Positions 1 through 5,361 of a stretch of DNA of 6,984 nucleotides are shown here, piece after piece; the first letter of the stretch is position 1, and every line of letters starts with the position of its first letter. Location: contig JAGBYV010000199.1 in NCBI GenBank assembly GCA_017628595.1, positions 1 through 6,984 on the forward strand, in the 5' to 3' direction. Origin of the DNA: Alistipes sp. GTDB lineage: Bacteria > Bacteroidota > Bacteroidia > Bacteroidales > Rikenellaceae. The position numbers and the translations under genes are program-made. The notes beneath the pieces were generated by a model. The model was given only the letters and a program-made list of their open reading frames with translations, ran no database searches and was not told the DNA's origin.

Positions 1-18
1 AGTTTCATTTTATATAAT

Positions 19-202
19 TAAAATGATCGTCGTACTTTTTGGTTTGATATGAATCTAAAGAATGATCCTATCTCAAACCCTTTTTCCCAACTTATTACAA
101 AGGTAATATAATATTTTGAATATTGGCACCATTGACCGGTAAAAAGACTAAAATTACGGATGAATCGACCAAAAACGTAGGTGAAACGCCTAAAATGATC
201 GT
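19..202. repeat. 12-bp direct repeat TAAAATGATCGT (two copies)
   Basis: TAAAATGATCGT occurs exactly at 19-30 and again at 191-202. With flanks, 14 of 18 positions match (18-35 against 190-207). Looser relatives begin with CTAAA at 55-68 and 148-168. The exact copies flank the leftward -7-like box at 98-105. They could be operator half-sites for a regulator, possibly the LytTR protein encoded next door, since such proteins bind imperfect direct repeats. The spacing is far larger than a classical LytTR site, so this is only a suggestion. Chance repetition in AT-rich DNA is possible. Confidence 0.35.
98..105 (-). promoter_or_regulatory. Leftward -7-like promoter element (TACCTTTG)
   Basis: Read on the minus strand, this is a perfect match to the Bacteroidetes primary sigma factor -7 consensus TAnnTTTG. 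It lies in AT-rich DNA downstream of the regulator gene. No clear -33 TTTG is present about 19-21 bp upstream. If real, it would start a transcript leaving the window to the left, for a gene whose start is not visible here. Confidence 0.35.
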
Positions 203-265
203 TCGACGGTCAAAATGTGGAGTTGGCTCTCTGTTTTGTTTGCTTGGGTTGTTAGTCTCCATTTT

Positions 266-1078
266 CTATGCTCCCGAGGCCATCAGCCAGTGCTTGAATT
301 CGGGCACTCGCGCTTTCGAGATGATGATCTTCTCGGGTAGCTCAACATTCAGGTTGAGCGATAGGCGACTACCAAACCACACGGTGATATCCTTTACGGC
401 CTTGCGGGCAATGATAAACTGGCGGTTGGCTCGGAAAAACTCCACCGCAGGCAGTGCCGACTGCAGATTCTCCAGCGTGCGGTCGATTATGTAGTATGTG
501 CCGTCGTAGGTCACGGCCGACACCTTCTCGTTGGCCGTATAGAAGAATGCCACATCGTCGATCGAAAGGGGAATGATCTTATCCTTCTGATGAACCAGAT
601 ATACCCTCTGGTTATCCTTTGCGGCGGGGCGAGACTCAGGCTCTATATCGCTGCGTACGTCGCGAATCATCTCCTCGATGCGATTGTTGTACTCCTTCTG
701 CTCGCCACCACTCAGCAGCGAGAACTTCTCTATGGCGTGACGCATGTCGCTCTCCTTGATGGGCTTTAGGATGTAGTCGATGCTGTTGACTTTGAAGGCA
801 CGCAGGGCGTACTCGTCGTAGGCCGTGGTGAATATGATGGGGACTTTAATATCTACACGGTCAAATATGCGAAATGACTCGCCATCGGCCAGGTGAATAT
901 CCATAAACACCAGGTCGGGCGTGGGTGACTGCTCGTCCTGAAAGTACTCCACACTCTCAGCGATGCTCTCCAGCACCGCCAGCACATTGTACGATGGTGC
1001 TACATCGCGCAGTATAGCCTTCAGATTGACGGCTGCTGCAGTCTCGTCCTCAATGATGAGTACACTCTTTTGTTGCAT
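266..1078 (-). CDS. LytTR-family response regulator
   Basis: Cytoplasmic two-component regulator that should take phosphate from the kinase encoded just upstream and bind DNA. Of its 270 residues, about 4-120 form a REC domain: the acidic pocket IIEDE at 8-12, phosphoacceptor D60 in FMDIHLADG, switch threonines T84/T85 in FTTAYDEYAL, and K105 in LKPI. A linker follows, then a LytTR DNA-binding domain at about 158-265, with VYLVHQKDKI near its start and the typical FFRANRQFIIA stretch near 213-223. This is the LytR/AgrA/YehT class, not an OmpR or NarL type. The start is ATG at 1078, preceded by an A-rich leader without a clear Shine-Dalgarno, as is usual in Bacteroidetes. Only 26 bp separate it from the kinase gene, so the two are surely cotranscribed. 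It ends on TAG just after the LytTR domain, which shows that UAG is a true stop in this genome. Regulated targets cannot be read from the sequence. Confidence 0.95.
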   Translation of the reverse strand: MQQKSVLIIEDETAAAVNLKAILRDVAPSYNVLAVLESIAESVEYFQDEQSPTPDLVFMDIHLADGESFRIFDRVDIKVPIIFTTAYDEYALRAFKVNSIDYILKPIKESDMRHAIEKFSLLSGGEQKEYNNRIEEMIRDVRSDIEPESRPAAKDNQRVYLVHQKDKIIPLSIDDVAFFYTANEKVSAVTYDGTYYIIDRTLENLQSALPAVEFFRANRQFIIARKAVKDITVWFGSRLSLNLNVELPEKIIISKARVPEFKHWLMASGA

Positions 1079-1104
1079 TATTATTTTGTAATTATGTGGT
1101 GTTT

Positions 1105-2559
1105 TTAACCGTTTTTAGGCCTCTGTAGGGGCAGGTGGATGGTGAAGAACTCGTCGCTCTCCACAATCTTAAACTCCTCTCCGGCAATGAGCAACCAGCG
1201 GTTGCGCAGGTTCTCCAATCCGATACCTGTCGATGGCTCTGCCTCAATCTTGGGAGCCTTGCGGTTCGACACGATGAGCGTAGTACCCTCGGTGTAGATC
1301 TTCACATTCAGTGGCATCTTGCGAGTGATGGTGTTGTGCTTCACGGCATTGCCTATCAGGGGCTGAAGCGTAAGTGCCGGCAACATCCACGAGTTGAGCT
1401 CGGGGTCGATCTCTATGTCGAAGAAGAGCTTGTCGGCGTAACGCACCTTGAACAGTTCGCCATAGGCGCGTGCAAACTCAATCTCCTCCTCCAGCGTTGA
1501 GAGGGTGTTCTGTCCGTTCTGTATGATGTAACGGAAGGTGTACGAGAGCTGGTCGATGTATGCCAGAGCCTTCTCGTCACTCTTCTCACGCACCAGCATC
1601 GATAGCGAGTTCAGCGAGTTGAAGAAGAAGTGGGGGCTAATCTGTCCCAGTAGCATATTGTAGCGTGTCTGCAGGTTCTCCGTGCGCAGGTGCTCGTTCT
1701 CAATTTGTATCTGTTGCTGTTTGAGTAACATACCGTAAATACGACCATAGAGGAACGCCACGATGAGCACAATCAGATACTTCGATACCACCATCCAATC
1801 GAGTGGGTTGTCCCGATCGAGTTGCATAATCATCGTAATCTCGCTTGAGCGCGGTCCCCAATCCACCACAGGGGTGAACATATAGCAGCAGGCGATAAAT
1901 AGCAGTGTCAAGGCGCAGCGCAGCGAGTAACGACGCACCGTGAAGTTGTTGGCGTCGAAGCGGAAGGTCATCACCGTCAGTGCAATGAGCGACAGACAGA
2001 AGTAGAACAACAACTGAATGACAAACTCCTCGTTGCGATTCGGGCGGTCGTAGACTACGGGCGCTATATCCTCGCCATTCTTGCGCAAGGGGCGATCCAG
2101 CGAGGGGTTAGCATTGCCACGCGGACGGTTGAGTGTACCGAGAATCTGGTCACCGTCCTGCAGATTGTAGATAAATATTGCAGCCTGATTGACAAAGACG
2201 CTATCGGTGTTGAACCAATGTTGCTCATGATGGTCACGTGGCGAGGCAGTGTCGCCATCGTGATTCCTCTCTGCGTCATAGTTGTCGTGCACCTCCCATC
2301 CCGGGGGCATAATGAAGCCATCGCCATTTTCGGCTATCAGATAGCCATATCCGTCGGGCGAGAGGTGCAGCGTACCCTCAAATTGGGGACGGTAGCGCTC
2401 GCGCTCCTCCTGTCGCTCCTGTCGATACATCTCGCGATCTCGTTCACGCTCATCCACGATCATCGATATGAGGTACGAGAAGTTCACAATCAGCGTCAGC
2501 ACGATGGCGGCCAGCGTGTTGGCTATGTAAGTCGATCGGCGGGTGTTAAGGTTTAGCAT
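1105..2559 (-). CDS. LytS/YehU-type membrane sensor histidine kinase with a Rho-like extracytoplasmic domain
   Basis: Sensor partner of the LytTR regulator, 484 residues. Order of parts: N-terminal membrane segment (about 11-35); Arg/Glu-rich linker (36-57); a folded region (about 58-175) resembling the OB-fold RNA-binding domain of Rho, with EGTLHLSPDGYGYL at 61-74, a His/Asp-rich insert at 89-116, DSVFV at 119-123 and LQDGDQILGTLNRPR at 133-147; three more membrane segments (about 178-199, 211-232, 256-277); a short coiled coil (279-300); a His_kinase domain with H310 in GQISPHFFFNSLNSL; and a HATPase_c domain with the N box around N404 (LIGNAVKHN) and the G box GIGLENLRNRW at 445-455. Four membrane segments plus the positive residues at 200-214 put the N-terminus and kinase domains in the cytoplasm and the Rho-like part outside. 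Kinase and ATPase identity is secure from motifs. The Rho resemblance is my reading from memory of Rho sequences and the ligand is unknown. Confidence 0.93.
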   Translation of the reverse strand: MLNLNTRRSTYIANTLAAIVLTLIVNFSYLISMIVDERERDREMYRQERQEERERYRPQFEGTLHLSPDGYGYLIAENGDGFIMPPGWEVHDNYDAERNHDGDTASPRDHHEQHWFNTDSVFVNQAAIFIYNLQDGDQILGTLNRPRGNANPSLDRPLRKNGEDIAPVVYDRPNRNEEFVIQLLFYFCLSLIALTVMTFRFDANNFTVRRYSLRCALTLLFIACCYMFTPVVDWGPRSSEITMIMQLDRDNPLDWMVVSKYLIVLIVAFLYGRIYGMLLKQQQIQIENEHLRTENLQTRYNMLLGQISPHFFFNSLNSLSMLVREKSDEKALAYIDQLSYTFRYIIQNGQNTLSTLEEEIEFARAYGELFKVRYADKLFFDIEIDPELNSWMLPALTLQPLIGNAVKHNTITRKMPLNVKIYTEGTTLIVSNRKAPKIEAEPSTGIGLENLRNRWLLIAGEEFKIVESDEFFTIHLPLQRPKNG

Positions 2560-2626
2560 GATGGCCTACAGTTTGGGGGGTTGGGACAGGTTTGCTTTGG
2601 GTGTTCTCGGGTAGGGGAGGGCGGAG

Positions 2627-3169
2627 TTACTCCGTCTCCTCCTGCTCGGTGTACCACGAGGCGTAGAGCTGATAGTCGCGAGCCGTACGCTTTACGATGG
2701 TCTCACGCTGCTCGGGAGTGATCTCCTTCACCTTCTTGGCAGGCACACCGGCATATACCGAGTTGGGCTCCAGCTGTGCATTAGAGAGCACCAGAGCGTT
2801 GGCTGCGATGATGCAACCCTCGGGAACTACGGCATTGTCGAGCACCGTTGCACCCATACCGATAAGCACGCTGTCGCCAATCGTAGCGCCGTGGATTGTA
2901 GCGTTGTGACCTACCGAGACGTCGTTACCGATGTGTGTCTGCGAGGGCTTGGGTGACTTGTCGTAGAGGGTGTGGATTACGGCTCCATCCTGAATGTTGG
3001 TGCGGTCGCCGATGGTGATCTTGTTCACGTCGCCACGCAGCACAGCGCCAAACCATATAGAGCAATCCTTGCCAATGGTGGTATCGCCAATAATCACGGC
3101 CGTGTCGGCCAAAAATGTATTCTCTCCAATCGAGGGCTTGTGTCCTCTTACTTCTTTAATAATTGCCAT
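2627..3169 (-). CDS. Gamma-carbonic anhydrase family protein (left-handed beta-helix hexapeptide protein)
   Basis: 180-residue trimeric left-handed beta-helix protein of the gamma-carbonic anhydrase/YrdA/PaaY/CaiE group, probably cytoplasmic. The repeating hexapeptide pattern with I/V at every sixth place runs from about 14 to 140. The three zinc ligands are present: H66 (AVIHT), H88 (VGHNATIHG) and H93. The conserved R45-G-D47 and Q60-D61 are also there. A C-terminal helix (about 148-176) packs on the helix in this family. It lacks the long acidic loop of the Methanosarcina Cam enzyme, so carbonic anhydrase activity is plausible but not assured; family members without that loop are often weak or inactive in assays. 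I chose ATG at 3169. The frame stays open to 3217, but the added 16 residues are basic, overlap the protease gene and are foreign to the family. The start lies 4 bp after the protease stop, within a 12-bp AT palindrome (3170-3181), indicating tight co-transcription. Confidence 0.92.
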   Translation of the reverse strand: MAIIKEVRGHKPSIGENTFLADTAVIIGDTTIGKDCSIWFGAVLRGDVNKITIGDRTNIQDGAVIHTLYDKSPKPSQTHIGNDVSVGHNATIHGATIGDSVLIGMGATVLDNAVVPEGCIIAANALVLSNAQLEPNSVYAGVPAKKVKEITPEQRETIVKRTARDYQLYASWYTEQEETE

Positions 3170-3173
3170 AATA

Positions 3174-3791
3174 TTAATATTTATCCTTTTTAAACGTAAT
3201 CTTTTGCTCCGAGCCATTGCGCATTATCGCAACAGTCCAGTCATCCTCGGAGTAACCCATTGCTTTGAGTTGTTTAATATCCACCTCGCTGGGTGTAAGT
3301 TCATTTATCGAGGTTATCACATCTCCTCGCTTTATGCCTGCACGGTGGGCATTGCTACCCTCGGTAAGTCCGTTTACCAGCCAGCCATCGGCTTGCGGAG
3401 TGAGTGTCATCTCAGAGTCGTAGCGCTTTGTGGTGCCAAAGTTGCGGTTGGGGCGGAGCCATATCTCGCACTTTGCAAAGTCGATTATAACATCGAAGTG
3501 CTCCAGCAGACCGTTGCCCACAAGACCATCGAAACTATCCTCTGCCATCATGCCCTGAGTGTTGCCCGAATAGTCCAACTGCATATCAAGCAGATCGTTT
3601 CCAGCAACTGTCACCTTGTCGGCCTTGAAGATATAATCGGTGCGTGAGCCTCCTACGCCGCCCGTGTCGTATATCTTTCTCTTTACATCGGTAAGAACTC
3701 TGTTCAGCTTCAGCTTCGCCACTACATTGCTGGTAAGACTAATGCTTCCGCTTGAACCCATATCAACGAGGAAGTTACCATCAAACGACAC
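3174..3791 (-). CDS. C-terminal half of the aspartic protease: second lobe and PDZ domain
   Basis: 205-codon fragment, if translation restarts at GTG 3791, four codons after the amber codon. It has no signal peptide, so on its own it would stay in the cytoplasm. Motifs: FLVDMGSSGS at 7-16 with catalytic Asp10, where the usual DTGS has become DMGS; FDGLVGNGLLEHFDVIIDF at 87-105, the normal end of a retropepsin-like lobe; and a PDZ domain at about 125-205 with the AGIKRGDVITSINE signature at 151-164. No ribosome binding site is evident before the GTG. The start is therefore formal: the fragment is most likely the untranslated or poorly translated end of the broken gene. Its stop is 4 bp before the carbonic anhydrase homologue. 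Confidence 0.6.
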   Translation of the reverse strand: MSFDGNFLVDMGSSGSISLTSNVVAKLKLNRVLTDVKRKIYDTGGVGGSRTDYIFKADKVTVAGNDLLDMQLDYSGNTQGMMAEDSFDGLVGNGLLEHFDVIIDFAKCEIWLRPNRNFGTTKRYDSEMTLTPQADGWLVNGLTEGSNAHRAGIKRGDVITSINELTPSEVDIKQLKAMGYSEDDWTVAIMRNGSEQKITFKKDKY

Positions 3792-3803
3792 CTCATCGTT
3801 AAT

Positions 3804-4424
3804 CTATACGCTTATTGGCATAACCAATCTTGCCTGCCTGCTATCCAGCCACTTGCACTTTACGCAGATGTATCCCTCCTCGGGCACAGCCTCCGCTGGC
3901 AGGATAAGCATATAGCCGTCGGCGTAGTTGAACTCCACCTTGCGGCCACGCATAAACTCCATGCCAAACATACCATCTACGTGGTAGCCGAGAATCTTTC
4001 TCAGGTCCAGTACCGTAGCGCCCTGCTCGGTTGTAGGGTGTCCGCCTACACTGTACTCCCACTCGGCCGTATCGCGGTATGCAGCCTCCAGACTGTTGCC
4101 CGCGCCTTGAATCAGGGTGCGTTGCAGGGTGGGTGAGGGTGCGAAGTGCTCCTTGAAGAACTGCGTGTCGATGAGAATCTCGGTGTTGCCCGTGTCAAAT
4201 ATCATCTTGGCCGCGACTGTGTCACGCATCATAACATCGAAATAGAGATGTCCTGCGTAGTCGAGCGGGATAGCCCCCTCGGGTAGCAGCTTTGGTTGCA
4301 CAATCTCCTCGGCTTGTGTAGTGGTTTGAGCCTCGTCGCTCGAACTCTTCTTTGCTTTGCCACAACCTGTGCCCATCACTACGGATAATGCCAGGGCAAA
4401 GATGATACTTGGTTTTACTCTCAT
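3804..4424 (-). CDS. N-terminal half of the aspartic protease: lipoprotein with first catalytic lobe
   Basis: 206-residue open frame starting at ATG 4424 and ending at the amber codon. Residues 1-20 form a signal peptide (basic MRVK, then a hydrophobic core), with Cys21 in GTGC as likely lipidation site; the -3 residue is Gly rather than the usual Leu. A polar linker (22-48) leads to a pepsin/retropepsin-like lobe with catalytic D77 in MIFDTGNTEILID and the closing motif DGMFGMEFMRGRKVEFNY around 152-169. Translated alone it would give an exported, lipid-anchored single lobe without the second catalytic Asp and without the PDZ domain. Retropepsins are dimers of single lobes, so residual activity is not excluded but is unlikely. 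It follows mazG by 77 bp; that gap contains a G9 tract on the coding strand. Confidence 0.7.
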   Translation of the reverse strand: MRVKPSIIFALALSVVMGTGCGKAKKSSSDEAQTTTQAEEIVQPKLLPEGAIPLDYAGHLYFDVMMRDTVAAKMIFDTGNTEILIDTQFFKEHFAPSPTLQRTLIQGAGNSLEAAYRDTAEWEYSVGGHPTTEQGATVLDLRKILGYHVDGMFGMEFMRGRKVEFNYADGYMLILPAEAVPEEGYICVKCKWLDSRQARLVMPISV

Positions 4425-4445
4425 TGTAGTCTTTCTGCACTTGGC

Positions 4446-4458
4446 GGGTAATTTACCC
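4446..4458. repeat. Palindrome GGGTAATTTACCC upstream of the protease gene
   Basis: Two perfect 6-bp arms (GGGTAA and TTACCC) around a single central base, 22 bp upstream of the protease start codon and overlapping the C9 tract. As RNA it has no room for a loop, so a protein-binding operator is the more natural reading. No regulator can be assigned, and such a short palindrome may arise by chance. Confidence 0.3.
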
Positions 4459-4464
4459 CCCCCC
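4456..4464. repeat. Homopolymer of nine C (G9 on the coding strand) before the protease gene
   Basis: Nine consecutive C at 4456-4464 lie 32-40 bp upstream of the protease start, in the mazG-protease gap. Homopolymers of this length are prone to slippage, and in a leader or promoter spacer they can vary expression between cells. It lies outside every frame I call, so any effect would be on transcription or the leader, not on the reading frame. Confidence 0.8.
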
Positions 4465-4501
4465 TAAACTTTTGGCTTTCATGATGTTGTGTTCGTGTTT
4501 T

Positions 4502-5275
4502 TCACTCCTCTTTCTTAGCCGAACGCCAGAGTGTGTCCAGCTCCTCGGCTGTCATCTGCGTGAAGAGGCGGTCGCCAGCCTCGGCCTCCATATGCTGGAA
4601 GCGGCGGATAAACTTCTTGTTGGTGCGCTCCAGAGCCATCTCGGGGTCGATACCGTATAGGCGGCACATATTGATCAATGCAAAGAACAGATCGCCTATC
4701 TCGCTCTCGGTGCGCTCGTGATCGCCGCGTGCCATCTCCACCTCAATCTCTGCGATCTCCTCCTTGACCTTTGCCCATACATCCTCCTTCTGCTCCCAGT
4801 CGAAGCCCGACGATGCGGCCTTCTCGCCCACGCGGAAAGCCTTGACCATGGCGGGCAGTGAGCGGGGTACACCTCCCAGGATTCCGCCCTGACGCTTCTT
4901 CTTGCGAAGTTTCAACTCCTCCCAGTTCTGCATCACCTCGGCGGGGGTGTCGGCGTGTATGTCGCTATAGACGTGGGGGTGGCGGTAGATAAGCTTGTCG
5001 CACTCGGCATCGGCCACATCGGCAAAGTCGAATGAGCCCTGCTCTTCGCCCAGCTTTGAGTAGAAGACAACGTGCAGCAGCAGATCTCCCAATTCCTCCT
5101 TGATGCCATCCATATTAGAGTCGGTGATGGCGTCCACCAACTCGTAGGTCTCCTCTATAGTGTTGTTGCGCAGCGATTCGAAGGTCTGCTCACGATCCCA
5201 GGGGCTCTTCTCGCGCAGGTTATCCATCACCTCCAGCAGGCGTGCTGCGGCTTTGAGTTTTTTGTCGTAGTTCAT
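4502..5275 (-). CDS. mazG: Nucleoside triphosphate pyrophosphohydrolase MazG
   Basis: Cytoplasmic all-alpha NTP pyrophosphatase that hydrolyses (d)NTPs to the monophosphate and pyrophosphate; in Escherichia coli it clears aberrant nucleotides and affects (p)ppGpp. The 257 residues match the usual length of the two-domain form (about 263). The first MazG domain has SPWDREQTFESLR at 24-36 and metal ligands E41-E42-x2-E45 with E61-x2-D64 (EELGDLLLHV). The second has E172-E173-x2-E176 with E192-x2-D195 (ESEIGDLFF), followed by NKKFIRRFQHME. Both acidic metal-binding sets are intact; in E. coli the C-terminal domain is the active one. The linker carries the family signature YRHPHVY at 97-103 and a basic KLRKKKR at 122-128. 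The start is ATG at 5275, 22 bp from a perfect -7 box at 5298-5305. It is first in the leftward gene cluster. Confidence 0.96.
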   Translation of the reverse strand: MNYDKKLKAAARLLEVMDNLREKSPWDREQTFESLRNNTIEETYELVDAITDSNMDGIKEELGDLLLHVVFYSKLGEEQGSFDFADVADAECDKLIYRHPHVYSDIHADTPAEVMQNWEELKLRKKKRQGGILGGVPRSLPAMVKAFRVGEKAASSGFDWEQKEDVWAKVKEEIAEIEVEMARGDHERTESEIGDLFFALINMCRLYGIDPEMALERTNKKFIRRFQHMEAEAGDRLFTQMTAEELDTLWRSAKKEE

Positions 5276-5297
5276 CTCTCGTAAAATTATCGTTTCA

Positions 5298-5305
5298 CAA
5301 AGTTA
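5298..5305 (-). promoter_or_regulatory. Promoter -7 element for mazG and the leftward cluster (TAACTTTG)
   Basis: Perfect TAnnTTTG match on the minus strand, ending 22 bp before the mazG start codon. Transcription should begin some 7 bp further on, near 5291, giving a leader of roughly 15 bases. No good -33 TTTG is seen at the proper distance. It is the only perfect -7 match placed upstream of a gene start in the leftward cluster, which supports one transcript for the cluster, although weaker internal promoters cannot be excluded. Confidence 0.6.
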
Positions 5306-5325
5306 TGATTTTCATCCGAAAATAT

Positions 5326-5333
5326 TAACTTTG
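5326..5333 (+). promoter_or_regulatory. Promoter -7 element for the GH20 gene (TAACTTTG)
   Basis: Perfect TAnnTTTG match on the plus strand, 28 bp before the GH20 start codon. A start site near 5340 would leave a leader of about 20 bases. The -33 region (around 5302-5306) has only a weak likeness to TTTG, because it is occupied by the opposing promoter's -7 box. Confidence 0.6.
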
Positions 5334-5361
5334 TAGAGAATAATTTTTACCGCTTTTACCT

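Larger units (their letters stand above)
1..265. other. AT-rich intergenic region beyond the response regulator gene
   Basis: I see no convincing gene in this stretch on either strand. The only open frame of some length (123-494, plus) opens on TTG, lies mostly antisense to the regulator gene and has no recognisable domain. The region is clearly AT-richer than the coding DNA. It contains a leftward -7-like promoter box at 98-105, a 12-bp direct repeat (19-30 and 191-202) and a short separated inverted repeat, TTGACCG at 132-138 against CGGTCAA at 207-213. No strong hairpin followed by a T run is visible after the regulator stop codon. The best candidate has only a 4-bp stem, so I do not call a terminator. 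Confidence 0.6.
3174..4424 (-). pseudogene. Retropepsin-like aspartic protease with PDZ domain, lipoprotein, interrupted by an in-frame amber codon
   Basis: Read through one TAG at 3804-3806, this stretch is a continuous 416-codon frame coding a typical Bacteroidales aspartic protease-PDZ protein. Parts in order: lipoprotein signal with candidate lipidation Cys21; Ser/Thr/Glu-rich linker to about 45; first protease lobe with D77-T-G and the later HVDGMFGMEF motif; second lobe with D221-M-G-S and SFDGLVGNGLL; and a C-terminal PDZ domain (about 336-416). The halves share the same frame, with only four codons (I-N-D-E) between the amber codon and the next possible start. The lobes lie in the expected order and no residue seems missing. 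A recent nonsense mutation or a base-calling error explains this best. No frameshift or insertion is seen. The usual job of the family is proteolysis at the cell envelope; a substrate cannot be named. Confidence 0.75.
5297..5334. repeat. Inverted repeat joining the two divergent -7 boxes
   Basis: ACAAAGTTA (5297-5305) and TAACTTTGT (5326-5334) are perfect 9-bp inverted arms separated by 20 bp. Each arm holds a full TAnnTTTG element pointing outward. With this spacing the -33 region of each promoter falls on the -7 box of the other. Confidence 0.85.

Noticed and set aside
171..194. Rho-independent terminator after the regulator gene
   Set aside because: The hairpin before the T run (minus strand TAGG, 7-base loop, CCTA) has only a 4-bp stem, too weak to call.
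123..494. Plus-strand open frame of 123 codons at the left end
   Set aside because: It opens on TTG, lies over the 3' end of the regulator gene in antisense, and lacks a promoter or domain.
3170..3217. Upstream extension of the carbonic anhydrase homologue by 16 residues
   Set aside because: The added residues are basic, not part of the family, and overlap the end of the protease gene. ATG 3169 fits the family N-terminus and the 4-bp operon spacing.
2994..3647. Plus-strand open frame of 217 codons spanning the carbonic anhydrase and protease genes
   Set aside because: It runs antisense to two recognisable genes, crosses their boundary and shows no motif.
3804..3806. UAG reassigned to an amino acid in this genome
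   Set aside because: The regulator gene at 266 ends on TAG exactly where a LytTR protein should end, so UAG works as a stop here.
3965..3972. Perfect TAnnTTTG match (TATGTTTG) on the minus strand inside the protease gene
   Set aside because: It encodes the Met-Phe-Gly of a conserved protease motif, so the match is explained by coding sequence.
4222..4440. Minus-strand frame of 72 codons over the protease start
   Set aside because: It is out of frame with the lipoprotein, starts on GTG and has no sensible composition. The lipoprotein frame has a signal peptide and a protease lobe.
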